DNA of 64,000 bases from an uncultured Stenotrophomonas sp. (GTDB lineage Bacteria; Pseudomonadota; Gammaproteobacteria; Xanthomonadales; Xanthomonadaceae). The DNA is taken from assembly GCF_945952405.1 (NCBI RefSeq), contig NZ_CAMFIA010000002.1, forward strand, positions 272,402-336,401, written 5' to 3'. This document shows positions 27,247-36,149 of the stretch, piece after piece; position 1 is the stretch's first letter, and every line of letters begins with the position of its first letter. The notes under the pieces are model-generated. The model ran no database searches. It saw only the letters and a program-made list of their open reading frames with translations, and was not told the origin of the DNA. Made by a program: the position numbers and the translations under genes.

Positions 27247-27312
27247 AAAAAGGGGACGGAGGGGATTAAGTCGCTTATGCATTTGCGACTTAATCCCCTC
27301 CGTCCCCTTTTT
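27247..27312. terminator. Perfect 28-bp bidirectional terminator
   Basis: Arms 27247-27274 and 27285-27312 are exact reverse complements around a 10-base loop (TTATGCATTT). The stem includes GGGGACGGAGGGGATTAAG, with A/T runs at both ends. It separates the convergent epmB and GGDEF/EAL genes. Confidence 0.93.
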
Positions 27313-27315
27313 TGG

Positions 27316-29442
27316 TCAGACGCCGGATTCGATCATCCGCACCACTTCGGTGGCGGTGACCGGATGGCTCAGCCAGTAGCCCTGGCCGAGGTCGCAGCCG
27401 CGCTGCGCGAGCAGCTCGAACTGCGCCTGCTGCTCGATCCCCTCGGCGACCACGGTAATGCCCAGCGCGTGGGCCATGGCGATGATCGCCGTGGTCAGCG
27501 CCAGATCATCAGGATCGCGCTGCATGTCGGCAACGAAGCTCTTGTCGATCTTCACCCCGTCCACCGGCACCTGGCGCAGATGGCTGAGGCCGGAGAAGCC
27601 GGTACCGAAATCATCCAGCCAGACCTTCACGCCGGTGCGGTGCAGCTTGTCCAGCAGCTGCGCGGCCACCATCTCATCGCCGATCACCACGGTTTCGGTC
27701 AGCTCCAGATGCAGCCGCGAAGCCGGCAGCCCGGATTCATGCAGGCACTGCGCCACCAGCGCCGGCAGTTCGCCGCCGCGCAGCTGTCGCGGCGACACGT
27801 TGACCGATACGAACAGATCGTCGCCGGCCACGCCACGCGGCCATTGCGCGGCCTCCATGCAGGCCGCGCGCAGCACCTTCGGACCGATGATCTCGATCAG
27901 CCCGCTCTGTTCGGCCACCTCGATGAACACCGACGGCGGGATCGTGCCCAGGGTCGGATGCTGCCAGCGCAGCAGCACCTCGACGCCGACCATGCGGCGG
28001 TCGCGCATGCGGAAGATCGGCTGGTAGGCCAGGCGCAGCTCGCCGCGTTCCCAGGCCCCGCGCAGTTCCTGCTCCATGTGCACGCGGCGCTCGACCGCGT
28101 GGTCCATCGCCCGGCTGTAGTAGCGGTAGCAGTTCTTGCCGGCCATCTTCGCCTGGTACATGGCGATGTCACCGTTCTTCAGCAGCGTGGTCGCATCGGC
28201 TGCATCGTCGGGGAACAGGGTCACGCCGATCGAGGTTCCCAGGAACAGTTCCCTGCCCTGCACCACCAGCGGCTTGCCCAGCTCGCGTACCAGCACTTCG
28301 GCCAACAGCCGCGCGTTGGCGGCCACGTCGCCGTCGCCGACCAGGATCACGAATTCGTCGCCGCCGAAGCGGGCCAGCAGGGCTTCGTCGCCCCCCGCCT
28401 CGCTGACCGCGCGACCGATACGCTGGGCGAACTGCAGCAGGGCTTCGTCGCCTGCTTCATGGCCGAGGGTGTCGTTGACCCGCTTGAAGTCGTCGATGTC
28501 GGCGAACAGCAGCCCCAACCGGTGGTTGGAGGCGCGCGCGGCCATCAGCCGATGGTCCAGCGCTTCGCGGAACGCGAGCCGGTTGGTCAGACCGGTCAGC
28601 GCATCGGTGTAGGCCATGCGCCGCACTTCGCGGTCATGCCGGGCGATCGCATCACGCATGCGGGCAAAGCCGCGCACCAGCTCACCCACCTCGTCATCAC
28701 GGGTGTTTTCGGCCAGCGGCGCCTGGTAGTCCCCTGCCTCGATGCGGCGCGCGGCCGCCGCCAGGTCGCGGATCGGCGCGACCAGCGTGCGCTGCACGTA
28801 CAGGATCACCGCCACGCCGATCACCACCAGCAGCCCCAGCATCAGCAGCAGCCATCCCAGGTGCCGGCTGCCGACCAGCTGCAGGCGCTCGCCGAGGGTG
28901 GCGTTGGCGGCCTGCTCGCGCTGCTGCACCTCATCCAGTGCCATGCCCACGCGGACGCCGCCGACGCGCTGGTTGCCGACCATGATCGGCATCGCGTTGT
29001 CGAGCACCTTCGGCGACTCCTGCACCACCAGGGCCTGTGCCGCCGCCGCACGGGGAGCCAAGGGATCGGCCATCGGCTGGCCGAACCCGGACACCTCGAC
29101 CGAGCCGTCATGCACCAGCCGCCCGCGTTCGTCGAACACCAGCACGTAGCGCACCACCGGCTGCCGCGCGGTGGCACGCACCAGCGCGCCGACCTGGTCC
29201 AGGTCGCGGTAGTACAGCGGGTTGGCCAGCGCATCGGACAGCTCGCGCGCCATCGCTTCGCCGCGGCTGCGCACGCTGCGGTCGAACAGTTCATGGATGA
29301 CGCCCCCGCTGAGGGTACGCACCTCCCCCTGCATGGCCGCCTGGCGCCCCAGCAGCACCGCCAGGATCGCCACCACCACCACCATCGCTCCGCCCATCGC
29401 CAGCAGGAAGCGGGCCTGCATCCCCGAGCCGAGCCACTTCAT
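27316..29442 (-). CDS. Membrane HAMP-GGDEF-EAL c-di-GMP signalling protein
   Basis: A 708-aa protein: TM1 (about 10-32), a periplasmic sensor region (about 33-190), TM2 (about 193-215), HAMP, GGDEF domain (about 278-440, RFGGDEF intact, no RxxD inhibitory site visible) and EAL domain (about 450-700). The EAL motif reads EVLLRW, keeping the metal Glu. ELTE, DDFGTG, KIDKSFV and EGIE are intact, so both synthase and phosphodiesterase activity look possible. It is coupled by ATGA to a PhnD-like binding protein, which probably feeds its periplasmic domain. Confidence 0.95.
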   Translation of the reverse strand: MKWLGSGMQARFLLAMGGAMVVVVAILAVLLGRQAAMQGEVRTLSGGVIHELFDRSVRSRGEAMARELSDALANPLYYRDLDQVGALVRATARQPVVRYVLVFDERGRLVHDGSVEVSGFGQPMADPLAPRAAAAQALVVQESPKVLDNAMPIMVGNQRVGGVRVGMALDEVQQREQAANATLGERLQLVGSRHLGWLLLMLGLLVVIGVAVILYVQRTLVAPIRDLAAAARRIEAGDYQAPLAENTRDDEVGELVRGFARMRDAIARHDREVRRMAYTDALTGLTNRLAFREALDHRLMAARASNHRLGLLFADIDDFKRVNDTLGHEAGDEALLQFAQRIGRAVSEAGGDEALLARFGGDEFVILVGDGDVAANARLLAEVLVRELGKPLVVQGRELFLGTSIGVTLFPDDAADATTLLKNGDIAMYQAKMAGKNCYRYYSRAMDHAVERRVHMEQELRGAWERGELRLAYQPIFRMRDRRMVGVEVLLRWQHPTLGTIPPSVFIEVAEQSGLIEIIGPKVLRAACMEAAQWPRGVAGDDLFVSVNVSPRQLRGGELPALVAQCLHESGLPASRLHLELTETVVIGDEMVAAQLLDKLHRTGVKVWLDDFGTGFSGLSHLRQVPVDGVKIDKSFVADMQRDPDDLALTTAIIAMAHALGITVVAEGIEQQAQFELLAQRGCDLGQGYWLSHPVTATEVVRMIESGV

Positions 29443-30371
29443 TCCACTTCCATCCGCACGCGTGTCAATCCTTGTTTCAATTCATCCAGCCGTTGCTGCG
29501 CATGCGCATCGACACGGTGGAAACCGGAAGTGCCAAAAAACCGATGCAACGCCGCCTGGGCCTGCGGGTCGCTGGCCGCCTGCAGCAGGACTTCCTGCAG
29601 GCGATCACGCACCCGCGGATCGAGGTCGGCGCGGACCACCTCCACCGCTCGCGGATAGGGTTCGGTGCGCAGCAGTTCGCGGAAATCACGCCGGAACGCG
29701 GCCGGCACCCGCCGCTCGTCGCTCCAGTCCACGCTGCTCACCGCCCCCACATCCGCCATTCCCTTGTGCACGTAGGTCGCGATGTTCAGCTCGCTGCGTG
29801 CAAACACATATCCCACGCTGTCACGCCCCGGCATGTCCGCGACCCCGGCCAGGATCTGCGGCGACAGGCCCTGCTCCAGCAGGGTCATCACCGGCACCAG
29901 GTAAGCGCTGGTGGAGGCGGTGTTCTGCAGGGCCAGACGATGGCCACGCAGATCCTGCACCCGCTGGATCGGACTGTCGCGGCGCACGAAGAACACCGTC
30001 TGGTATTCGCGTACGCCGTTGCGTTCGGTCAACAGCAGCGGCCGTGCGCCACTGCGCTGGCCCAACGCCACCGCCGTGCCGGACGTTTCCGTGACCCAGT
30101 CGACGCGTCCCCGCCGCAGATAGCTGGCCATCTGCTGCGGGTCGCGCGCCATCAGGATCCGTCCTTCGCGGATGCCGACGTCGTGCATGTGCGCCACGAC
30201 ATAGTCCAGCAGGGGCTGCAGCTGTTCGTAATGCGCCTTGGGATCATCACTGATCCGGCCCAGCACCAGCACCGGGTCCGGTGCTGCGCGCACCGTCCCG
30301 GCCAGCAGGACCATGGCCAGGCTCAGCAGTCCCCCCTGCATTGCCTTTCGCAGACCCGACACAGACGTCAT
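29439..30371 (-). CDS. PhnD-like periplasmic substrate-binding protein
   Basis: A 310-aa protein with a signal peptide (about residues 1-29) and a phosphate/phosphite/phosphonate-type (PhnD) binding fold: LGRISDDPKAHYEQLQPLLDYV, VDWVTETSGTAVAL, FFVRRDSPIQRVQDLRG and the helix start STSAYLVPV. No ABC permease or ATPase is adjacent; instead the stop overlaps a HAMP-GGDEF-EAL gene (ATGA). That pairing fits a sensor module, in which ligand loading is read by the c-di-GMP enzyme, rather than import. The ligand is unknown. Confidence 0.88.
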   Translation of the reverse strand: MTSVSGLRKAMQGGLLSLAMVLLAGTVRAAPDPVLVLGRISDDPKAHYEQLQPLLDYVVAHMHDVGIREGRILMARDPQQMASYLRRGRVDWVTETSGTAVALGQRSGARPLLLTERNGVREYQTVFFVRRDSPIQRVQDLRGHRLALQNTASTSAYLVPVMTLLEQGLSPQILAGVADMPGRDSVGYVFARSELNIATYVHKGMADVGAVSSVDWSDERRVPAAFRRDFRELLRTEPYPRAVEVVRADLDPRVRDRLQEVLLQAASDPQAQAALHRFFGTSGFHRVDAHAQQRLDELKQGLTRVRMEVE

Positions 30372-30418
30372 TCCCCCCTGGGTATCCAGACAGACTACCC
30401 GAAAAAATGAGACCGTCG

Positions 30419-31189
30419 TCAGCTATCCTTGCCGCCCGCCTGGGCCAGCCGCGCCATGCGCTGGGTGTCGGCGAGGATGCCGCGCAGCAGGCGCACTTCC
30501 TGCTCGCTCGGCTCGCTGCGCAGGAACAGGCGGCGCAGCTTGCGCATCGCCGATTCCGGGGCGCGGCCCTTGTGGAAGTCGATCTCGTCCAGGGTGTCGC
30601 CGAGCTGGGCGAAGAAGCTCTCCATCTGCTCGTGGCTGGCCGCCTGCTCGCGGAAGCCCGGCTCGCTCCCGGCCACCGGCTGCGCACCCAGCAGCTGCAT
30701 GCGCGCTTCATAGGCCAGCACCTGCACCGCGGCCGCCAGGTTGAGCGAACTGAACTCCGGGTCGGACGGGATATGCACCGCCGCGTGGCAGAGCTGCAGC
30801 TCCTCGTTGGTCAGGCCGGTACGTTCGCGGCCGAACACCAGCGCCACTTCGGCGCCCTCGGCGGCCTTGGCCACCGCGCGCGCGGCCGCGTCGGCCGGCA
30901 GGTACTCCTCCAGCTGGACCCGGCGGGCCCGGGCGGTACAGCCCAGCACCAGGCGGCAGTCGGCCACCGCCTCGGCCAGGGTGGCCACCACCGGGGCGTC
31001 CCCCAGCACGTCTTCAGCGCCGGCCGAGCGGCGGAAGGCCTCCTCGTCCAGCGGCTTTTCGGGGGCGACCAGCACCAGGCGGGCCAGGCCCATGGTCTTC
31101 AGGGCGCGGGCGGCAGCCCCCATGTTGCCGGGGTGCTGGGTACCGACCAGGACGAATCGGAGGCGGGTGGCGGCAGGAAACTGGGACAT
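30419..31189 (-). CDS. trmJ: tRNA (cytidine/uridine-32-2'-O)-methyltransferase TrmJ
   Basis: A SPOUT-class methyltransferase that 2'-O-methylates position 32 of several tRNAs. The 256-aa protein has FVLVGTQHPGNMGAAARALKTMG at the N-terminus and the SAM-knot motifs ALVFGRERTGLTNEEL and SSLNLAAAVQVLAYE. A C-terminal helical extension (about 165-256) is the TrmJ dimerisation part. The frame continues upstream antisense to suhB; the ATG at 31189 is the real start. It is divergent from suhB, the usual neighbour in gammaproteobacteria. Confidence 0.95.
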   Translation of the reverse strand: MSQFPAATRLRFVLVGTQHPGNMGAAARALKTMGLARLVLVAPEKPLDEEAFRRSAGAEDVLGDAPVVATLAEAVADCRLVLGCTARARRVQLEEYLPADAAARAVAKAAEGAEVALVFGRERTGLTNEELQLCHAAVHIPSDPEFSSLNLAAAVQVLAYEARMQLLGAQPVAGSEPGFREQAASHEQMESFFAQLGDTLDEIDFHKGRAPESAMRKLRRLFLRSEPSEQEVRLLRGILADTQRMARLAQAGGKDS

Positions 31190-31309
31190 GAACAGGGAAA
31201 AGGTCGAGCTGGACGATGAGCAATGGTAAACTGTGCGGCCGGCCACTGCGCCGGACCCGCTCTTTTCCCCCGCCAGTCCATCTCTTCTGCCTTTCCGGGA
31301 GCCCACGCC

Positions 31310-32137
31310 ATGCAGAAACCCGCCGTAACCGTCATGGTCAAGGCCGCCCGCCTCGCCGGCAACGTCCTGTTGCGCAACATCAACAAGCTCGAGGCACTGA
31401 ACGTGGTGCAGAAGGGCCGGATGGACTACGCCAGCGAAGTGGATGCGGACGCGGAAAAGGTCATCGTCAAGGAACTCAAGCGCGCCTACCCGGACTACGG
31501 CATCTTCGGTGAAGAAGGTGGCGTGCAGGGCGAGCGCCGCCAGATGTGGGTCATCGACCCGCTGGACGGCACCAGCAACTACCTGCGCGGCGTGCCGCAC
31601 TACTGCGTGTCGATCGCCCTGGTCGAGAACGGCGAGCCGACCGATGCGGTCATCTTCGACCCGCTGCGCAATGAACTGTTCACCGCCAGCCGTGGCGCCG
31701 GCGCTGTCCTGAATGATCGCCGCATCCGCGTGGCCGAGCGCAAGGACCTGGACGGCACCATGATCCACACCGGCTTCGCCCCGCGCGAGCGCAGCCGCGC
31801 CAGCGCCCAGCTGAAGGCGGTCGACGCCCTGCTGGTGCACGGCGAGGACATCCGCCGCTCCGGTTCAGCCGCGCTCGACCTGGCCTACGTGGCCTGTGGC
31901 CGTGCCGATGCCTACTTCGAAGCCGGCGTGAAGGCATGGGACATCGCCGCGGGCCTGCTGCTGGTCCGCGAAGCCGGCGGCAAGGTCTGCGACTTCAAGG
32001 GCGCGACCCTGGGCCGCATGGACAACCGCGGTCCGGAGACCCACCAGATCGTGGCCGGCAACCTGAAGGTGGCCGAGTCGCTGCAGAAGGTTCTGGTCAA
32101 CACCGGCTACGCCGCCGAGTTCGACGCCAAGTTCTGA
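31310..32137 (+). CDS. suhB: Inositol-1-monophosphatase SuhB
   Basis: A 275-aa member of the lithium-sensitive inositol monophosphatase family; in E. coli SuhB also joins the rRNA antitermination complex. Metal residues are seen in [15 protein letters not shown] and KAWDIAAG. The ATG at 31310 was chosen because upstream codons lack family similarity. A TAAACT box at 31226-31231 may be its -10. A strong terminator follows at 32162. Confidence 0.94.
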   Translation: MQKPAVTVMVKAARLAGNVLLRNINKLEALNVVQKGRMDYASEVDADAEKVIVKELKRAYPDYGIFGEEGGVQGERRQMWVIDPLDGTSNYLRGVPHYCVSIALVENGEPTDAVIFDPLRNELFTASRGAGAVLNDRRIRVAERKDLDGTMIHTGFAPRERSRASAQLKAVDALLVHGEDIRRSGSAALDLAYVACGRADAYFEAGVKAWDIAAGLLLVREAGGKVCDFKGATLGRMDNRGPETHQIVAGNLKVAESLQKVLVNTGYAAEFDAKF

Positions 32138-32161
32138 GCTTCTGCGTAGAGCAGTCCATGG

Positions 32162-32187
32162 AAACGGCACCTGCGAAGGTGCCGTTT
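32162..32187 (+). terminator. Rho-independent terminator after suhB
   Basis: AAACGGCACCT / AGGTGCCGTTT with a GCGA loop and a following T-rich stretch, 25 bases past the suhB stop. Confidence 0.88.
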
Positions 32188-32247
32188 TCGTTTGCGTGCC
32201 CACCGGTGCCCTGCGCTCCTCGGCGAATCAGGGGACGGCGCCCGCGC

Positions 32248-32270
32248 AGCCGAGCATGGCTCGGCTCTAC
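32248..32270 (-). repeat. SMAG REP palindrome
   Basis: GTAG-first palindrome on the minus strand with stem AGCCGAG / CTCGGCT, same subfamily as the pair at 16.1 kb. It sits in the 582-base gap between suhB and htpX, just before a much longer palindrome. Confidence 0.8.
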
Positions 32271-32280
32271 AGAATGCGAG

Positions 32281-32462
32281 GCACCTCTTCGCCCCTGATT
32301 CCCTTGCGATGCTCGGCTCGCTCAAGACGGACTGGAAGGTCAGGATCAACGGCAACGGCATCCACGCATGGCGTGGAGCTACTGGGTGCAGCTGTGGCAT
32401 TTGACCTTGGGTCCGCCTTGAGCGAGCCGAGCACCGCAGGTCCGGCGAGGGCGAAGAGGTGC
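32281..32462. repeat. 182-bp imperfect palindrome with a SMAG element in its head
   Basis: Outer arms 32281-32294 and 32449-32462 are exact complements (GCACCTCTTCGCCC). Inner arms 32310-32332 and 32411-32433 pair over 23 bases with one mismatch, and AAGGTCA / TGACCTT continue the stem toward the head. The head holds a SMAG palindrome at 32360-32382. Together with the element at 32248 and the hairpin at 32570 this fills most of the suhB-htpX gap, in which I see no gene. Confidence 0.75.
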
Positions 32463-32569
32463 GGGTGTCTGAGCGCAGCGAGTTCCCGCACCGTCCCTCG
32501 ACGGACCGAGGAGCACAGGGTACCGATGCGCAGCATCGGCTCGCGCCCCGGCGGCGTGTTTCTTTGGTT

Positions 32570-32595
32570 ACTTTCTTTGCACGAGCAAAGAAAGT
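32570..32595. repeat. 11-bp hairpin ACTTTCTTTGC/GCAAAGAAAGT
   Basis: Perfect 11-bp arms around an ACGA tetraloop, within an otherwise gene-free gap. The A/T-rich purine-pyrimidine stem is unlike the SMAG repeats and may belong to another intergenic repeat family. Confidence 0.6.
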
Positions 32596-32719
32596 GACAC
32601 CCCTCCGCAGTCACGGAAACGATTCAGGGCATCATCCAGCGCCACCGATGCGTATGCCCGCAAACAAGAACGCCCGGCGCGAGGCCAGGCGTTCCTGCAC
32701 TACCGTGGATGTTGGAGAC

Positions 32720-33586
32720 TCAGGCCACGGTCGACGCGCGCAGGGCAGCGATGCGCTCTTCCAGCGGCGGGTGGCTCATGAACAGCTTCTTCGCGGTCGA
32801 GCCAGCGATACCGAAGGCCGCGATCTGGGTCGGCAGCGTGCTCTGGCCGTGGTTCAGCTGCAGGCGCTCCAGCGCAGCGATCATCTTCTGGCGGCCGGCC
32901 AGCGAGGCACCACCGGCATCGGCACGGAACTCGCGGTGGCGCGAGAACCACATCGAGATCATCGTTGCGAACAGGCCGAACACCATCTCCAGCACGAACA
33001 CGATGATGTAGTAGGCGAAGCCGCGGCCGCCGCCCTCGCGGTTGCCCGACAGCGCGCTGTCGATGATGCCGCCGACCACGCGGGCCAGCACGATCACGAA
33101 GGTGTTCAGCACACCCTGCAGCAGGGCCATGGTGATCATGTCGCCGTTGGCGACGTGGGCGATTTCGTGGCCCAGCACCGCTTCGGCCTCGTCTTCGCTC
33201 ATGTTGTGCAGCAGGCCGGTGGACACCGCCACCAGCGCGTTGTTGCGGTTGGCGCCAGTGGCGAAGGCGTTGATCTCCGGGCCTTCATACACGGCCACTT
33301 CCGGCATGCCGATGCCGGCCGCCTTGGCCTGGCGCTCGACGGTGGCCAGCAGCCAGCGTTCGGTCGGGTTGCGCGGCTCGGTGATCACCACGGCACCGGT
33401 CGAGCGCTTGGCCATCCACTTGGACAGCAGCAGCGAGATGAAGGAGCCACCGAAACCGAAGATGCCGGCCATGACCAGCAGGCCGCTCATCGAGCGCGAG
33501 TCCACGCCCAGGAGGGACATCACGATGCTGGCCAGGATCAGCACCGCAAGGTTGGTCGCTAGAAAGAGGGCAATACGGGTGAACAT
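32720..33586 (-). CDS. htpX: Membrane zinc protease HtpX
   Basis: An M48B inner-membrane protease that degrades misfolded membrane proteins alongside FtsH; often controlled by envelope stress. The 288-aa protein has two N-terminal TM segments (about 5-25 and 33-55), the zinc motif [10 protein letters not shown], two further TM segments, and the third ligand in [12 protein letters not shown]. Past the stop, an imperfect hairpin (about 32673-32696, GAACGCC / GGCGTTC) followed by TTGTTT on the minus strand probably ends the transcript. Confidence 0.96.
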   Translation of the reverse strand: MFTRIALFLATNLAVLILASIVMSLLGVDSRSMSGLLVMAGIFGFGGSFISLLLSKWMAKRSTGAVVITEPRNPTERWLLATVERQAKAAGIGMPEVAVYEGPEINAFATGANRNNALVAVSTGLLHNMSEDEAEAVLGHEIAHVANGDMITMALLQGVLNTFVIVLARVVGGIIDSALSGNREGGGRGFAYYIIVFVLEMVFGLFATMISMWFSRHREFRADAGGASLAGRQKMIAALERLQLNHGQSTLPTQIAAFGIAGSTAKKLFMSHPPLEERIAALRASTVA

Positions 33587-33679
33587 GGGAAAATCCGGCT
33601 CGGAAGGGGTCGATATCGGTCAATTTGCGGTGTGGTCAGCTTGAATTCAAGCGCCAACCTGACCGACGATTCAGCCAGC

Positions 33680-34600
33680 ATGACCTCCCCCATTCCCTGT
33701 GGCCGCTTCGCGCCCTCGCCGACCGGCCTGCTCCACCCCGGTTCCCTGCTCGCCGCCTTCGGCAGCTGGCTGCTCGCCCGCCATCACGGCGGACTGTGGC
33801 GGCTGCGCATCGAAGACGTCGATCCGCCACGCACCGTTGCGGGTGCGGCGGAGGCACAACTGCAGGCGCTGGCCGCGTTCGGCCTCGCCCACGACGGTCC
33901 GATCCTCTGGCAGAGCACGCGTGGCGAGGCCTACCAGTCCGCACTGGACGTCCTGCTGGCCAGCGATCTTGCCTTCATCTGCCACTGCAGCCGCAGCGAG
34001 CTGGCCGCCAGTGGCGGCATCCACCATCGCTGCGTGGCGCGGCAGGCCCGCCCGGACCCCGCCGTCCGCTTCCGCGTGCCGCGCGGCAGCATCGTGTGCT
34101 TCGACGATGGCCTGCGCGGCCGGCAACGGCAGGACGTGCACGCCGAGGTCGGTGATTTCGTGCTGCGCCGGGCCGACGGTTGCTGGGCCTACCAGCTGGC
34201 GGTAGTGGTCGATGACGCCGCGCAGGGCGTGACCGAAGTGGTGCGCGGCGCCGACCTGCTCGATTCCACCGCCCGCCAGATCCTGCTGCAACAGGCGCTG
34301 GGGCTGGCCGTGCCGCGCTACTGGCACCTGCCCCTGCTGCTGGATGCCCCAGGCCATAAGCTCTCCAAGTCGCTGGCCGCACTGCCGGTCGACAGTGGCC
34401 AGCCGCTGCCGGTGCTGCGCCAGCTCTGGCAGCTGCTCGGCCAGGCCCCCACGGCGCTGGATGCCGCGCAGGATCTGGACACGCTGTTGGCCCGCGCATG
34501 CCAGGCATTCGACCCGGCACGACTGCCGCGCACCGACATCCTGTTGCCGCCCGGCGCACTTTCCGCGCCGATGTTGCAGAATCCCCCTTCCCCCTCCTGA
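33680..34600 (+). CDS. gluQ: Glutamyl-Q tRNA(Asp) synthetase
   Basis: Attaches glutamate to queuosine in the anticodon of tRNA-Asp. It is a 306-aa relative of glutamyl-tRNA synthetase lacking the anticodon-binding domain: RFAPSPTGLLHPGSL (HIGH-like), zinc site CHCSR...HHRC, and HKLSKS. The ATG at 33680 gives the motif near the N-terminus. In many gammaproteobacteria gluQ follows dksA; here the dksA-like gene is 16 kb away. QueG, encoded at 43.7 kb, makes the queuosine that this enzyme modifies. Confidence 0.93.
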   Translation: MTSPIPCGRFAPSPTGLLHPGSLLAAFGSWLLARHHGGLWRLRIEDVDPPRTVAGAAEAQLQALAAFGLAHDGPILWQSTRGEAYQSALDVLLASDLAFICHCSRSELAASGGIHHRCVARQARPDPAVRFRVPRGSIVCFDDGLRGRQRQDVHAEVGDFVLRRADGCWAYQLAVVVDDAAQGVTEVVRGADLLDSTARQILLQQALGLAVPRYWHLPLLLDAPGHKLSKSLAALPVDSGQPLPVLRQLWQLLGQAPTALDAAQDLDTLLARACQAFDPARLPRTDILLPPGALSAPMLQNPPSPS

Positions 34601-34617
34601 TACCCGGACAGCATTCC

Positions 34618-35358
34618 ATGACATCTCGCGTCGCACTGGTCACCGGCGGAACCGGCGGCATCGGTACCGCCATCTGCCAACGTCTGGCCGACCAGGGCCA
34701 CCGGGTCGCCACCAACTACCGTGACGAGGCCAAGGCCCGCGCCTGGCAGCAGGCGATGACCGCGCGCGGTTACAGCGTGTCGATCTTCCCGGGCGATGTC
34801 TCCGATCCGGACAGCGCCGAAGCACTGGTGCGCGCGGTCGAGGCGGAGCTGGGCCCGGTCGAGATCCTGGTCAACAACGCCGGCATCACCCGCGACACCA
34901 CCTTCCACCGCATGCGCGTGGACCAGTGGCACGATGTGATCAACACCAACCTCAATTCGGTGTTCAACGTCACCCGCCCGGTCATCGAGGGCATGCGTCG
35001 CCGCGGCTGGGGCCGGGTCATCCAGATCAGCTCGATCAACGGCCTGAAGGGCCAGTACGGCCAGGCCAACTACGCGGCGGCCAAGGCCGGCATGCACGGC
35101 TTCACCATCTCGCTGGCCCGCGAGAATGCTGGCTTCGGCATCACCGTCAACACCATTTCGCCCGGCTACGTGGCCACCGACATGGTGATGGCGGTTCCGG
35201 AAGAAGTGCGTGCCAAGATCATCGCCGACATCCCCACCGGGCGCCTCGGCAAGCCGGAAGAGATCGCCTACGGCGTATCGTTCCTGGTGGCCGATGAGGC
35301 GTCCTGGATCACCGGTAGCAACCTCGACATCAACGGCGGCCACCATATGGGCTGGTAA
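34618..35358 (+). CDS. phaB: Acetoacetyl-CoA reductase PhaB
   Basis: A 246-aa short-chain dehydrogenase that reduces acetoacetyl-CoA to (R)-3-hydroxybutyryl-CoA with NADPH, the monomer of polyhydroxybutyrate. The cofactor motif is GGTGGIG, NNAGITRD follows, and the catalytic pair is YAAAK. TNYRDEAKARAW fits PhaB's NADPH-selective region. It is followed by phaR. No phaC synthase or phaA thiolase is in the window, so whether the polymer is made cannot be told here. Confidence 0.93.
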   Translation: MTSRVALVTGGTGGIGTAICQRLADQGHRVATNYRDEAKARAWQQAMTARGYSVSIFPGDVSDPDSAEALVRAVEAELGPVEILVNNAGITRDTTFHRMRVDQWHDVINTNLNSVFNVTRPVIEGMRRRGWGRVIQISSINGLKGQYGQANYAAAKAGMHGFTISLARENAGFGITVNTISPGYVATDMVMAVPEEVRAKIIADIPTGRLGKPEEIAYGVSFLVADEASWITGSNLDINGGHHMGW

Positions 35359-35542
35359 GCCGCGCACGCAGCCGCCGCGGCCTGCGCCGGTGGCCCCTGC
35401 CGATGGTCATGCTGCGCAGCACGCAAACCCTTGTTGCGCAACATGATCGCCGCTGAAAGCCAAGCCTGGCGGGGGCTGAGGCGGTTGCAACGGCTGCTGC
35501 ACTGCGCCATGCTGAGCATCTACTGTGACGAGTGACCGCTTC

Positions 35543-36082
35543 ATGGCTGCGACCCGCATCATCAAGAAGTATCCGAACCGCCGTCTCTACGACACCGAGA
35601 TCTCCAGCTATATCACCATCGAGGACGTGCGCCAGCTGATCCTGGACGGTGAAGACTTCGAAGTCCGCGATGCCAAGAGCGGCGACGACCTCACCCGTTC
35701 GGTTCTGCTGCAGATCATCGCCGACCAGGAACAGGACGGCGAACCGATGCTGTCCACCCAGCTGCTGAGCCAGCTGATCCGCTTCTACGGCGATTCCCTG
35801 CAGGGCTTCATGGGCAACTACCTGGAGCGCAGCATGCAGGTCTTCCTCGACCAGCAGCAGCAGTTCCGCCAGCAGATGGGCAACCTGCTGGGCCAGACCC
35901 CGTGGGCGATGATGAACCAGCTGACCGAGCGCAACCTCGAGCTGTGGCAGGAATTCCAGCGCAGCATGGGCACCGGTTTCGGCGGCCCGCGCCCGGGTGG
36001 CACCGGCACCGGTACCGGCAGCAAGCCCGGCGAACCGGGTACCGGCACGGGTACCGGTACCGGCGGCAAGACGCGCCGCTGA
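35543..36082 (+). CDS. phaR: Polyhydroxyalkanoate synthesis repressor PhaR
   Basis: A DNA- and PHB-binding repressor. The N-terminal PHB/PHA accumulation regulator domain reads RIIKKYPNRRLYDTEISSYIT. A Gln-rich helical region (MQVFLDQQQQFRQQMGNLLGQTPW) follows, then an unusual tail of Gly-Thr repeats ending GGKTRR. The tail DNA is a GGCACC/GGTACC simple repeat and may vary in length. A GTG at 35525 is in frame, but the ATG at 35543 matches the family N-terminus. The neighbour phaB is its expected target. A strong terminator follows. Confidence 0.93.
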   Translation: MAATRIIKKYPNRRLYDTEISSYITIEDVRQLILDGEDFEVRDAKSGDDLTRSVLLQIIADQEQDGEPMLSTQLLSQLIRFYGDSLQGFMGNYLERSMQVFLDQQQQFRQQMGNLLGQTPWAMMNQLTERNLELWQEFQRSMGTGFGGPRPGGTGTGTGSKPGEPGTGTGTGTGGKTRR

Positions 36083-36105
36083 GCCTGCTGCAGTCGCTGA
36101 AACGA

Positions 36106-36133
36106 AAACGGCGCGCCCTCTGGCGCGCCGTTT
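36106..36133. terminator. Bidirectional terminator phaR / TraB-GumN gene
   Basis: AAACGGCGCGCC / GGCGCGCCGTTT with a CTCT loop between convergent genes. Confidence 0.88.
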
Positions 36134-36149
36134 CATTTTGCCGATCCGG

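Noticed and set aside
27277-29658. A 793-codon open frame opposite the GGDEF/EAL gene.
   Set aside because: Antisense artefact of high GC, His/Gln-rich, with no motif and no ribosome site.
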